From Effrenium voratum (Eukaryota; Sar; Dinophyceae; Suessiales; Symbiodiniaceae), in contig CAUJNA010000491.1 in the NCBI GenBank assembly GCA_963377175.1, positions 397,572 to 461,571 on the forward strand: DNA of 64,000 bases. Reading direction: 5' to 3'. This document shows, in pieces, positions 10,501 through 21,324 of the stretch. The position numbers and the translations under genes are program-made. Under the pieces are notes generated by a model that searched no databases, was not told the DNA's origin, and worked only from the letters and a program-made list of their open reading frames with translations. Positions within the stretch are counted from its first letter, which is position 1. Every line of letters starts with the position of its first letter.

Positions 10501-10920
10501 CATGGGACTGATGCGACCCATGCTAGTGTGAGAACGTTACTCAGTATCCTCCCCTTTGTGTGGAGGTTGGCAATGAGCAATATGTTGGCAAGTGCCATGT
10601 AGTGAGTTGGATGCCCATGTTGTTTGGATGCTCATGCGATTGTCGGAACTGACTCTGCCTTAAGATGATCAAGAAACACACGATGTTGCCGATTCATCAG
10701 CGCAACGGCGGGTGTTGTACCAATCAAGAATTGCATTGCTTTGGGTTTGCTCGGGCACTGGTGAATGGATCCGTGTGACCCGTGCTCAGCAAGTTTCCCC
10801 CAGAGACATACTGTCAGACATTGGCTCTTTTACCAACTGCACGGTGAACCAGGGTTAAGGGACTAGGCACTTCCCCCAAAGTGCAAGAACAACAAGCGCT
10901 CATTCATGGCACTTGGACCT

Positions 10921-10954
10921 CATTTCCTCCTTTGATTCCAAGATTCAGCCGCAG
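10921..10954 (+). promoter_or_regulatory. Candidate spliced-leader trans-splice acceptor
   Basis: A pyrimidine-rich tract (ATTTCCTCCTTTGATTCC) is followed by AG at 10942, 10948 and 10954, 19-31 bases before the ATG at 10973. Dinoflagellate mRNAs receive a spliced leader at such sites. No experimental support is available here. Confidence 0.45.
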
Positions 10955-10972
10955 AAACCGGATGTTTGCGCC

Positions 10973-12897
10973 ATGGAGCCGGACGACAAGCTGAGCGCAG
11001 ACGAGGCCGAAGCCGAGGAGCCGGAGGCGGCGGCTGCGTCTGGGCTGCCGGAGGAGGCGACGCCGGTGGGCTGCGCGTGCGGTGCCTTCGTGAGCGGTTT
11101 GCAGCGGCCGGAGCTGGAGCCCTTCACGGTGCTGCCGGGTCGGTGGACGGCAGCCCACTCGGACGCCACCAAGCTGCTGCAGGAGTTCAAGCGCCAAATA
11201 GAGATGGACTCGTTACCCCGCGTGGGGGCCTTTCCCAAGTTTCGAGAGCTCTTCAAGGAGTGGGGCATGTCAGTCATGATCGAAAGCTCCAAGGGCGAAG
11301 TGGAGCGGGACTTGTTCCAGTACGTCTGCGGAGTGTGCTGGTGCATTTTTGCGGATTCCCAGGAGCAGGGCTGCAGGTTCTTGATTGACATGGATTGTTA
11401 AATGCTTTTGACATGTTCATTACTTCGCAATTCAGAGTTTTGTTTTAAAGCATGTCTAGCCCACAAGCAGCATGTGGCCACCAGGAGTTCCTGGCGCGAG
11501 TGGGCCTGGTTTTTCTGCTGTACTTGCTCTTTCATAGCCAGCATCCCCGCAGTTTCGCCATCCCAGTGACCGTGGATCTGCTGGAGCAGCTGCTGGCTTT
11601 GCAAGAGGACCAAGGGAGAAAGCGCCAAACACCTCTCTTCACTTGCACTCGCCTGGCACTTGCCAGTTGAATTCTTGCAAGTTGCAGGGTTTGACATGAT
11701 GTGAAATTTGGACTTCCATGGAGTTAGCTCTTGATCCGCAAGGCAAACGTCCAAGTTGTGTTCGCTGCATTCTACAAAACAGGTGCCCTTACGCGTTTTC
11801 GGAGTTGATCACACTGGCTTCACCTGGTCGCGCTTACAGCGGAGAGTGTCTTGACCAAAACATGATCTAACCAGTGACTGGCTTGTTACATGGGTATCTC
11901 GGGATGTCGGAAGCCTTGGAGGAATGCCGGTCCCAGGATGTTTTGCTGGAGTGCCCTGCAATCATTCGGAGCCTTTGTGACGTCTTCTCCGTGGGAACTC
12001 GCGCGAGCTACCGAAATCTCTTCTTCGACCGCTTCGGCTACCTGGCCGAGCGCATGGCCTGTGACAAGCCAGTGCCCAATACCCGTGCCTGGCAAGCCAA
12101 GCAAATGAAGGGCAAGGAGATGGGTTAAGTGCTCCAAAGTCAGTTCCTGTATGTTTCAAGCAAAAAGCTGGATAGGTTGCTGCTATGATGCTGCTTTTCG
12201 ATCTTTGCCTTGAGAGGACGTGGTGGTGCAGCTGGAACCACCGGACGTGGCAAGCTTGGAGTCCAAGCTGAAGGACTACCAGACTGGCGAAGCCGAGGCT
12301 CTGCAGACTCGCGTGCAGCGCTTGGCGGACAAGACTGCCAGCTACGTGGAGGAGATTCCACCGGCTGCACAGGAAGTCGTCATGGCAGACAGCTCGGCAT
12401 CCACGGCTTTTCCTCAGAAGATGCGCAAGAAGCGCAAGAAGCGAGTTGTAGATGATGCTTCGGATGACAACGATCTTCAGGAGCACGAGGAGAAGACGAC
12501 CTTCACGACACATCATACAGTGGTTCGTGACTCGCAGCCCATGGAGCTCTGGAAAGAAGTGAAGCCGCTCTCCACTTGGAATCGGCGCTCGCGCGTCTTG
12601 GGCTTGGACGCGGCCGTCCAGAAAGGCACCTCAGCTCGACTCCTACAGATCTTGGAGCCAAAGCCAGCAGAGCCGACGCCGGCGCGACAGAAGCCGGGTG
12701 AGCCACAGGTCAATGAGCCTGAGCCTCTTCAAGATGAGAAAACATGCGTCGCACATTCTAACACTTGGGTAGATGAAGGTAGATCGGAGGCAGCTGCAAC
12801 CATAACTAGATGCGACCATAGCTTGAGTAGTCCCTTGAGTGTGCCTCAAGTCATAAATCTGACGGTGGCACAGAGAACATCCACCACATCGGGTTGA
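10973..12897 (+). CDS. SNAPC1/SNAP43-like subunit of the snRNA-activating protein complex
   Basis: Five exons give 494 residues: 10973-11362, 11485-11607, 11743-11782, 11875-12123, 12215-12897. Phases agree, but exact cuts inside the junction repeats are not certain. The ATG sits in GCGCCATGGAG. An acidic N-terminus is followed by LLQEFKRQIEMDSLPRVG, FPKFRELFKEWGMSVMI and, in exon 2, RVGLVFLLYLLFHSQ with DLLEQLLALQE. This order matches the conserved SNAP43 domain. The last exon is acidic and basic, with a nuclear-localisation-type cluster RKKRKKR. SNAPc binds promoters of snRNA genes; in trypanosomes it also serves spliced-leader RNA genes, so a similar role here is a reasonable inference. 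Introns 1 and 2 begin GA; introns 3 and 4 fit GT. Confidence 0.6.
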
Positions 12898-13073
12898 AGT
12901 TAAACTTCTGGGCTGACATTAGGTTTTAGTAGTGGCTACCCATATTCGCTTAAAAGACAAGTGAGGGCGAAATGTTACAATCAACATAGTACATTGTAGG
13001 GGACCCCCAAAAAGCGCAGTTTGAAGCCTCTTCTGATTGAGTGCAATGGCCTCCACAAATGCATTTGATATGT

Positions 13074-13562
13074 TCACGACAGGATGTCATGTTTCCTTTG
13101 GTGAGTCCAAAGAGTTGTAGTGTCCACAACTTGCAGCTTCGAAGGTCCCAATGAACCTGCCCTCACAGGTTTCGCTTTGTTGAGCCATGAATTGTCATTC
13201 TGGCAATGCAAAGCACGACACTTTTTTTGCCGCGAGAGCTTACAAAGGCAAATCGTTTGGTATCCGTCATGCGGAGCTGCTTTTTTTGGTTGCCCGGCGC
13301 TTTGCCGGCGATAGTTGCTGAAAATGTCGAAATGTTGTTTGACGATGAGATGGTGACAAGCTTCGGCATTGAAATTAGGGTACTGTAGGGCCTCAGGCCG
13401 TCTCCGGAGAAACATGAGCACTGACAAAGAAACTAGGAAACGGGTTCTTTCCCAGCCACCGTCATGGGTAGGTAAATGCTCAAGGAGTGAGTCCCAACCA
13501 TAGTTGCAAGTATCCGTCTGTCGGTTCTTTACTTGCCAAGGGCTTGGGTAAAGCCAGACCAT
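13074..13562 (-). CDS. Unassigned - strand open frame
   Basis: A 162-codon - strand frame includes RFLVSLSVLMFLRRRPEAL, CHHLIVKQHFDIFSNYRRQ and KLQVVDTTTLWTHQRK. Composition is protein-like, but there is no ATG in a good context, no splice support and no recognised domain. Confidence 0.25.
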   Translation of the reverse strand: MVWLYPSPWQVKNRQTDTCNYGWDSLLEHLPTHDGGWERTRFLVSLSVLMFLRRRPEALQYPNFNAEACHHLIVKQHFDIFSNYRRQSAGQPKKAAPHDGYQTICLCKLSRQKKCRALHCQNDNSWLNKAKPVRAGSLGPSKLQVVDTTTLWTHQRKHDILS

Positions 13563-13756
13563 GCTGGTCCTGCTTGGTCGGTTCAGTTGCTATGCCTTTA
13601 CTGGAACTTTCCGCAAGTTGCCAGGTTTCATTCCCCGGCAAAGTTCGGCGTGAGATCCGGATGTCGCGAGTTTCGTAATTGCGTAGTTACGTTGTGTGCT
13701 TCTGAATTTCCGGATGTTCCAATATGGCGCACCTTTGAACCGAAGTCTATCTAGTT

Positions 13757-13806
13757 GTATATACATACATAAAATACATACATACATACATACGTACGTA
13801 CGTACA

Positions 13807-13854
<48 letters not shown>

Positions 13855-13945
13855 CATAGAAATATGGTCAGCCCCCCCTCCATGATCTACTGTACCTGTT
13901 GTGCCTTGAAGTATTTCTAACTATTTGTGTATATATATATATTGT
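13757..13945. repeat. (CATA)n and (TA)n microsatellites
   Basis: CATACATA runs with three CGTA interruptions pass into (TA)n at 13835-13853. A second short TA run lies at 13930-13942. The Tyr/Ile/His-rich open frames are artefacts. Confidence 0.9.
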
Positions 13946-14145
13946 ACACATCGATCCTCTCCTCTGTTTTCTTTGTTCGGCGCACCGAGCTGTATCCATG
14001 GATCGATATGTCGATACGTCGAGAGGCGGCGGAGCTGCAGCGCATCGAGAAGCTGCAGCGGCGGAGAGCCGTGCAGCGGCGCCTCGCGCTCGCGCCGGGG
14101 GAGGGACGAGTTGAAGCGGTTGAGGCGGTGGGTTGAAGGAGGGAG

Positions 14146-14289
14146 TCAGGGAAACCAACTAGCAGGATACAGGGGAAACCAGGGATACGGGAGGATTCCC
14201 CCTAAATGTACCTTGACCAAGTTTGATATGGGAAATAGGGAATCCCCCCATATCCCCGCTCCCTCCGTATCCCCCCTTGTTTGTTTGTC
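14146..14289 (+). repeat. Dispersed repeat R4, copy 2
   Basis: Counterpart of 6136-6284 with the same ends and internal ACCTTGACCAAGTTTGATA. It differs by a short internal duplication of the GGGATAC-type segment near its left end. Confidence 0.75.
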
Positions 14290-15770
14290 CAATGGAGGGA
14301 AGCGTCAGCAAGAAGCCTCTGGCACATTCACTTATGAAAACTGCATGATTTTTGTATGATTTTCCCTGTTGAAAAGTCGACAGATGCTTTAGTGTGTGGG
14401 GGGGGGATTGTGTATATCTGGTGGCTGTCTAAGAGCAGAGTGTTGACTTTGATGCCATCCTGGCGGGGCAGCTGTGGGGGGATGACTGCCGGGTACTCAT
14501 CCCAAGCAGCTACCCTCTACCTGGGGGTCTCAATTTTGTCATTCTCGCCACCTGGGCCAGAACAATCTCTTCAACACCTCCATCTCAGATACGTGCTCCT
14601 TTACTTTTCGTCAAATACCGTGCTTGTGGCCTCGTCATCATTTGTTTGCTTCAGCACAGGTTTTTTTTGCGGATGCAGCCATGGAATGCCCTGCAGCTCC
14701 AGAGCGCAAGAGATAGAGCAGTCCGTACCGCGGTCCACGCGACGGCAACACGTATATCTCTAGGCTGTGACGTTCCATTTCAGCTCTAGCGCGGTTGCAA
14801 GCCACCAAGTCACCGCCGCGTAGAGCCAAACTGGTTTTTAAGCGGCGAATAAGCAGACTCGAATCAGAGCTCAAACGAGGCATTCGGCACTTCTATACAC
14901 GGTGCCAGTCAATCCATTCAATTCGCTTCGGGGGGACGTGCAAGGCGACATGAACGTTGGCACGATTGTTGGGTATGATATGTCGGATATGAGACTTAGG
15001 TGAAGACGGCTGGTTGGTTTCACTCGCACAAAGCAATCGACTCCTTGCGCACGGTTCACCAGGCCTGCAAATGCTCATCTCACCCTTGGGGACAGAAAGA
15101 ATTGCCAGCAATCTGCTCTAGCAGCCGACAAGCAATTCGTGACTTGGCTGGCAGGGAGCGCTGATCATGGATCGCCGGGCGTAAATCACTGGCATGTCCA
15201 GCATATTCTATGTTGGTTTACAAGGGCATTGGTAAACAGCTTGTTGGGGGCCCGGACATGATTGAGGTGTTCAACCTTGCAAGTACTTTCAGATCCTCTT
15301 GCACGGGCGACCTTGCAAGGTCCTCAAACGCATCGATGAGATCTCCGCAGCTTGGCAATGCCCCCAAAATCTTAGCGGTGACCTCCGAGTCAGCAAGTCA
15401 GCCAGTGAGCCAACGAGTCCGTGCGTAAGAGCTGAGAGATTGGCCGCGACAGTTGCGTGTTGGAGCTCTTCCAAGGAGAATGCAGAGGCAAAGGAAGCCC
15501 GAATTCAAGTTCTGAATGATCGCTGGTGCCCCGACTCGAATGCTGATCTTTGTTTGTTTCTTAGCCAAATTGGATGAGGAAGAAGGGGCTTACATGCTTG
15601 CTTGAGGTTGAAAGCCGTCATGGTGCCCATTCAGATGCCAGGACACTAGAGCATGCCGGCGCAGAGTACGGTGGTTATGTGTTTCTTCATCATGATATGA
15701 AACACATTTGACACATTTGTCATCTGATCCATTTTGCATGTTGAACTTAATGGTTGGGTCTTGCGCCCAG
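14290..15770. other. Mostly unassigned; one weak - strand exon candidate
   Basis: No clear gene. On the - strand around 15240-15400 a frame reads KILGALPSCGDLIDAFEDLA then SPVQEDLKVLARLN, which is helix-like. It is bounded upstream by a stop and has no confirmed splice sites, so it is mentioned but not called. Confidence 0.25.
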
Positions 15771-15901
15771 GAGAAATTTTGGGCCCGGAGATCTTCAAGC
15801 GACTACCTCCACCTTTGGCCGAGCATCAGAAGGACCTGAAAGCCACATGCGAGACAGCTGATGGACATCTGGTCTCCCGCTTTCGCGAGCCATTGTTCTG
15901 A
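15771..15901 (+). CDS. Unassigned terminal exon candidate
   Basis: After a CCCAG acceptor at 15766-15770 the frame reads EILGPEIFKRLPPPLAEHQK then DLKATCETADGHLVSRFREP and ends with TGA at 15899-15901. Composition is strongly protein-like and the acceptor is good. No family was recognised. Preceding exons were not located. Confidence 0.4.
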
Positions 15902-17636
15902 TTCATGATTCATGACAAAGCGTGGTGCTCTGGTGACTAGCTCTTGTACTATTCAAAACGGGATGCCACGCCTGCCACGCCATTCAAGAACTGTTCAGCG
16001 CGGGATAAAGTTCCGCTGTGATCCTCTAAATCTTGTTGCATCGCCTTGCGACATCCAGGATGGAGCGGAGGGCAAGGAGGACAAGTTGCAGTTGCTTGGC
16101 AGCGTCTTATTTTCGACTTCCTATGTGAAGCCAAGATCTTCCAAGCACTTGCCATCGTTGTGTTCGTTCGATCCGCGCAATGTCTTGTGACAAGGCGTGA
16201 TTTGCCCGAAGAGGAGGCCGAGGACACATCAAGTCACACAAGAATCGCCTGTCTTCATGCTTGACTGCTATTGTGTTGGATCTTTAGACTTTGGGGTTTT
16301 TGGGTTTCCACTAAACCCCAATAAGTGAAACTATTTGCAGGGGGGTCAACAGCAACCAAGCATGTAAGTGACTGTTGTGCTACCCGGATTCCGACAATTC
16401 ATTGACCAACGAAACTAGCAAACAAAAGGCGTGTTTCTCCCTGTGGGAGAAACACGAATATATTTGCAAGGGTCTCCTGTTCCAGATTTGGGCTGCCAAC
16501 TGTTGTTCTTTCCAAACGAGAGCTTGCTGACTGAGGGCATGCAGACCCCTAACGACTGAAGGAGAGGTCGGTGGGAAAAAGAAGCTTTGGTCTGGTATTG
16601 GTTCAGTAATTGGCCTATTGGTCTTTTCAAATCTAGCATTGGGGACGCGCATAATATGCAGGGCTGCCACTTGTTTGAGATGTTTACATTCTGAGAGTAT
16701 TCTGAGCATTCCTGGAGCCTACAATCGTCGTGCTGATTTGGAGCATAGCACAAATGCCTGCGAGCTGATCAGGAGTTCAACCTCGCGAGCCATGAGGTGG
16801 CAAGCATCATCAACGTTTGTCGCCAGTTTCAGGCGCTCACCGCCTCACGGGAAGCTTGGCTGCTCAAGTCTTCAACTGCGTAGTTCTGCAGCGTTCTGGC
16901 GAGTGATACCTGTTGGATTGCAAAAGGGTTCTTGTTTGCTGTCATTTCCCAACAGGGGTTGTGGATCCGGATTGGCCGACCCTTGTTTTTGTACACATGT
17001 GCACACATGCTCCAGTGCTATTCTGAAAGCGTAGGCCAAATGTTGGCATCAGAGTTCGGTGAAGCAGCCCCGGGCATGCAGGCACTCCTGGCTTCAGTTG
17101 GCGATGCTTGTGTTCTGCGCAGAGCGTTTGATTGTTGGCATCATGTTTTTTCACTTTACAGACCTCGCCCTGGTTGCTTTTCGGGTAAGAGAGAAGGTGC
17201 AAGCCCTTTGGGAAATTTGTTTTGTGCAGTCGTGACATCAACATGTTGCACTGAGGATAACCACCTTCCGGAGGCCTGGAGCCTCAGAGAGGAACTGAAA
17301 GATCGAGGAAGGTTTGTCTCTAAATCCGGACGAAATGGATGGTGCCATTTTGCCCGCTCATGCGAAGCAGTGGCCGGAGTGAAAGGGAGTGCCCCATGTC
17401 AACATAGTATGCATTGGCAGGATTGACGGTTCCCAGGACAATCAGAGAGATGGATGCGGGAGGAGTTGCACATGTTTTACAGGGCAAGCTTTGCGCAACT
17501 ATTCCTAAAAAAGCCACTCCACGGTTCACCAGGATGCTTCTGGGGCTTTGCTCAGGTTTAAGGGTGTATCCTTCACTTTTGGTGGCAGCGCGCATCCACA
17601 CAAATCGGTCGGAGGGGATAAACACGTCAAGCATAC
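15902..17636. other. No assignable gene
   Basis: Two stretches are compositionally plausible. One is a + frame at 16090-16264 with WQRLIFDFLCEAKIFQALAI; the other is a - frame at 16380-16709 with QALVWKEQQLAAQIWNRRPL. Neither has supporting splice signals that I could fix. Confidence 0.25.
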
Positions 17637-17781
17637 CCCCTACTTCAAATACCCTCCTTTTTCAGGGTCTCATGTCGACCCTCTACTAAAAAAACAGGTA
17701 TTATACCTTTAAAAAACCAGGTTCTCTCATATTAAAAAAACAAGAAAAGCACTGAAAAACGCGGGGTATATGGAGTAGGCG
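17637..17781 (+). repeat. Dispersed repeat R1, copy 2
   Basis: Partner of 2524-2647: same CATGTCGACCCTCTACTAAAA start, AACCAGGTT centre and GGGTATATGGAGTAGG end. Confidence 0.7.
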
Positions 17782-19440
17782 GCAGTTGTCGCAGCCCTTT
17801 TCCCGGTGAAACCGAACAGCTTAGGTCCTGAGCCGCGCCGCCTTCTGCCGCCTCACCTGCGCCTTCGACGGCTTCCGGTCCCAGGGCCGCCCGCGGCTGC
17901 GCCGCTCTGTTTCTCGGAGGAAAGCGAAACGAGAGACGCGCGCGGAGGACCCAACCCACGCGCCAAGGGGTAGGAAAAGGTGGAAGACATGGGATTAAGC
18001 ATTGAATGTGTGTGGTTTTAGGGATTTTGTTTTTTGTTGATGGAGAACTAGAAAGCCTAAGAAATGGTATTGTAATTGGGAGACTTGACTTCTGAAAGTC
18101 AGAAAGTCAGGTAGCAAGCTCAATTGCGTCTTTTTAGGGAGCTTGCTTTTTTTGGGGGGAACCAAAGGGAAACCGGCCTCACCGACGACCCTTTATACGG
18201 ATGTTGAGACCTTTGTGGTGATGCCCCACTAGGCATTCTGGATTGGGCTTAACCAACCTTCCATTTTGAACAGGCCTGTCATAAAGTTGTTTGAGTTGCC
18301 TGTACAGGGCAGGTCCTTACAAAGGAAAGGGTTGGAAGGCAAACTAACGTATGTGTGCTGGTGCTTTTGTTTTTCCAGCCAGTGTGTCGGTATTGCAGCA
18401 GGCAAGTGATGCTAGGCCAGCCTTTTAGCGGAGCGTTGTTTGTCCTTGTCGAGGCATAGCTTTATGCGTCAGTGAATGATTCTGCTTGAACAAATTGTTT
18501 GCATTTGCGGTGTCTAGCTTGTCAGCGCGCAAAGATTCCCAGGCCGGCTTGCTTTTGCTAGCTCAACTGTACGGATATCATAAACCCCGCAAAATAATTT
18601 AAAGCTTTGTTATAACATGCTAAGCATAGGAAAGGCAAGATAGTTGCAAATAACGGTGGCCAAGAAATGACAAGTTATACCATGGCTGGGAGCATGAAGT
18701 TTGGCTAGTGTGTGAGCAAGATTCGACTGTCTGATTCTGGGGTTGGTGTGCTAGCTTATGAACAGACACAATGTGTGGTGATGCTGGAAAGTAGAATCTG
18801 GAAGCTGACTGGATGCTGTGCCATAGCGCACTTGACGTACTCATGTTGCATTACACGTTGCTATATCCCCGTGCTAGCGCCAGATACGCAACACAGACAG
18901 ATCCGAAGGCTTTTGGCATGAGCCCAGATTCAAGTGCAACATATTGTTCGAAGAAAAGCATGAGTGTTGTTTGCTCCGCACGAAAGCCGCGGAAGTTTCA
19001 GGGAAAGGCAAGGCAGAAGAGATTGTTGGCACAAGGAAGTTTGACCCTTGTCTACAGCCGCTGGCTTAAAGACTCACTGCAGTCGAGTTGTTTTCCATCC
19101 CGCTTGATCAAACTTGAAGCAGCGCCAGTGATCACGGGCAAGTTAAAGACTTAGGAGTCGGCCCGTCTTTGAAGATTTGGATCGCGAGACCAAATGCCTG
19201 GGTTTGGCTTCGCAATGGGATGCTCTTTCTGGGGAGTCGATCCCCTTCCGTTCCAATGCCGGCACCCGGGTGCTCTATTTTCATTCAACCCCCCTTTTGC
19301 GCGCGTGAAAACCCCTGGAGCCTACGCCTCCCGACGGTTCTTCGGCGCGCTTCGAGCGAGCCGACGGTCGCCCAAATTGGCATACATATCTGGCCCATCC
19401 GATGGCTCCACCTTCAGGTGAGCCAAAACCGATTCGGGGA
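17782..19440. other. No gene recognised
   Basis: A GC-rich patch (17800-17960) is followed by AT-richer unique sequence. No convincing exon was seen. Confidence 0.35.
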
Positions 19441-19567
19441 TTTATGATCCGGTTAGTAAGGGGCAGTCGCAGCCAGAAATCGTTGCGGACATCCGCCTTC
19501 TGAATTCCTGAAGCATGGCTCTGGGATTCCGACCAGTTTACTAGCGGGTGTTAAATTGTGACTCAGG
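19441..19567 (+). repeat. Dispersed repeat R5, copy 1
   Basis: Landmarks GCGGACATCCGCCTTCT, AATTCCTGAAGCATGG, CTGGG, GACCA and GTGACT recur at 31590-31745. In both places the repeat runs directly into the acceptor of a candidate exon, so it appears to occupy the 3' part of an intron. Confidence 0.7.
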
Positions 19568-20178
19568 TGGCTCACTTCGACCGCCTGGCCAGCAAGGTGG
19601 CAGCCTCTCGTCCTGGCAACGGGGTGCAAAGGGGAGGGGGCAGCAGTGCTGCTCTGGGAGTCACTGTCAAACGGATATGAACGGAGGGGAGTTCTTGTGT
19701 TCCTTTGGGTGACTTAGACACTTTTGGACGAGATGATGTTCCTTTTGGAGGAAGGCTGTTGAACGTAGACGAATGCGTGGTTGTTTGCCACGCACAGGTC
19801 CAGAACGGCGCTGTCCACATAGAGGTCTCGGGCGTGCGAATGTTCGAGGATATCATCAACGTCAAGGATGCCTCACGCAACAGTGCTGGTTCAAAACCAA
19901 TGGTACCATTTTGGGATAGGTGCACCACCCTTTTTAGTCTATTTTAATGGGGATTGGGATGTTCACTGGACTGGGGGTACAGGGTTTTGACCCATGGCCA
20001 GTTGCTTCTGCGTATAGACGCTTTTTTACAGCATCGATTGGAAGCACACCTCGTGGCAGAGGCCCCATTCTCTACGCAATCTGTCAACTGCCGTCTCCCC
20101 AATGCTGCCACATTGATCGTCACAGATGCCCACAGCGTTCATGGCAGCAGCATTGGCATGCTTTCGTTTAAGATGTGA
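19568..20178 (+). CDS. Unassigned multi-exon gene fragment
   Basis: Exon A begins at 19568 after ACTCAG and reads VAHFDRLASKVAASRPGNG. Exon B at about 19708-19885 reads DTFGRDDVPFGGRLLNVDE, CVVVCHAQVQNGAVHIEVS and VRMFEDIINVKDASRNS. Exon C from 20032, after TTTTTTACAG, reads HRLEAHLVAEAPFSTQSVN and ATLIVTDAHSVHGSSIGML to a TGA at 20176-20178. The GGRLLNVDECVVVCHAQV stretch recalls the last strands of a MATH domain, but this is not secure. Phases between B and C were not resolved. A family A element lies in the B-C intron. Confidence 0.45.
19886..19999 (+). mobile_element. Inverted-repeat element, family A, 5' end eroded
   Basis: The left terminus is reduced to GCTGGTTCAAAACC, while the body and right end TTTTGACCCATGGCC are intact. 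It sits inside a conventional-looking intron whose acceptor is the T-rich CAG at 20029-20031. Confidence 0.8.
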
Positions 20179-20506
20179 TCCAACTTTGTAGGTCACTGAA
20201 CACTCAAAGAGCGATAACTGGCTGGGACTTTGTTTTGCTTGGACTGGTACACTCGGGTAAGCTTGGTACAAGTAGCATGCCGGCTCCCAGCATTGATCCT
20301 TTGGAGGAGCGGGCAAAAGTGGGAGCAGAGGCGAGGCTTCCTGGCTTCGGGGCTTGGAGTTGTGTAGCATGAACTACAACATAGCTCGAGCGATGAGCAA
20401 TTAGACGCCAATGTGAGAGTGTGTCATAGACATTGCAAGGGCCTGTCAGGCTCAAAAGTCTGGAGACCGGAGCGAAACGATGACGGCCATTCTAATATGT
20501 TGGCTT

Positions 20507-20514
20507 GGAGTGTG

Positions 20515-20580
<66 letters not shown>
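20507..20580. repeat. (GT)n microsatellite
   Basis: GT run with a single TTT interruption. It produces Val/Cys and His/Thr artefact frames. Confidence 0.95.
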
Positions 20581-20583
<3 letters not shown>

Positions 20584-20604
20584 ATGAGTTCTTGGGTGTT
20601 CAGC

Positions 20605-20832
20605 CAGGTAGCGCAACGCGACATTCCGATCGTGAAGCTGTTCCATGCGGTGCTCCAAGACATGTACCAGAGCTGCAAGTAGAAGAACGTCCGCTTGAAT
20701 TAAGTATTGATGCAGATGCCTTGGCTGGATGTGCTCAAGGCTTGTGCCGTCTTGGTGGAGCACCCAAAGGGTTAAGCGTACGCCCGCTGTCAAGGCTTCA
20801 AGTGGCCAATCATGACATTGTTGCAAATGCAA
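20605..20832 (-). CDS. Unassigned - strand exon with leucine-rich helix
   Basis: The - strand frame reads PLEALTAGVRLTLWVLHQDG, HLHQYLIQADVLLLAALVHV and LEHRMEQLHDRNVALRYLAE, a convincing amphipathic protein sequence. It then runs into the (CA)n tract. A competing + strand reading (VAQRDIPIVKLFHAVLQDM) is shorter and ends in TAG. I favour the - strand, but the choice is not certain. No family was recognised. Confidence 0.4.
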
Positions 20833-21248
20833 ACATCATATCCTCGGCATGCTTCGAAGCACACCTTTTGATCGCTTCCCCTTGAGAATATATCCCCTCC
20901 CCCTATTTTTATCAATAGGATACTTGGGGGGTCAGGTAGGCTCCCCAGAACAGATGCACTGTTGAAAGGGGCCCAAATTGTAACTGTGTAAGTAGGTTCC
21001 AGTGCAAACATTTAAGGAAACAAGGACCTGGGTTTTCGTCAATTCTGGTTATGGGGCCAGTACAGGAAGCTTGGCCTATTCGAAAAGTAGTATTGGGGAT
21101 CCGGGTGTCTGGGAAAATTATAATGGGGTGCATCTACTAGTAAGATGTGTCCAGAAACGACGCAGCGAAGCTTGCCGGCATTCACTGGGGAAAGATTGCA
21201 GTGCTTGCCTTCGAGTAGGGCATAATTCTGGTTGCAAACTAGTGTTTT
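20833..21248. other. No gene recognised
   Basis: Unique sequence; no exon or repeat family of the window. Confidence 0.35.
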
Positions 21249-21324
21249 GGTGGCTCCCAGCCATCCCCTTAGCTTTTTAGCCTTTTAGCGTTTAGTGGGG
21301 ATGTCAGGATCTGAGGACAGCCCA
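21249..21324 (+). repeat. Dispersed repeat R2, copy 2
   Basis: TGGCTCCCAGCCATCCCCTT, TTTTTAGC, GTTTAGTGGGGAT and CTGAGGACAGCCCAG in order. It is the shortest copy. Confidence 0.7.
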
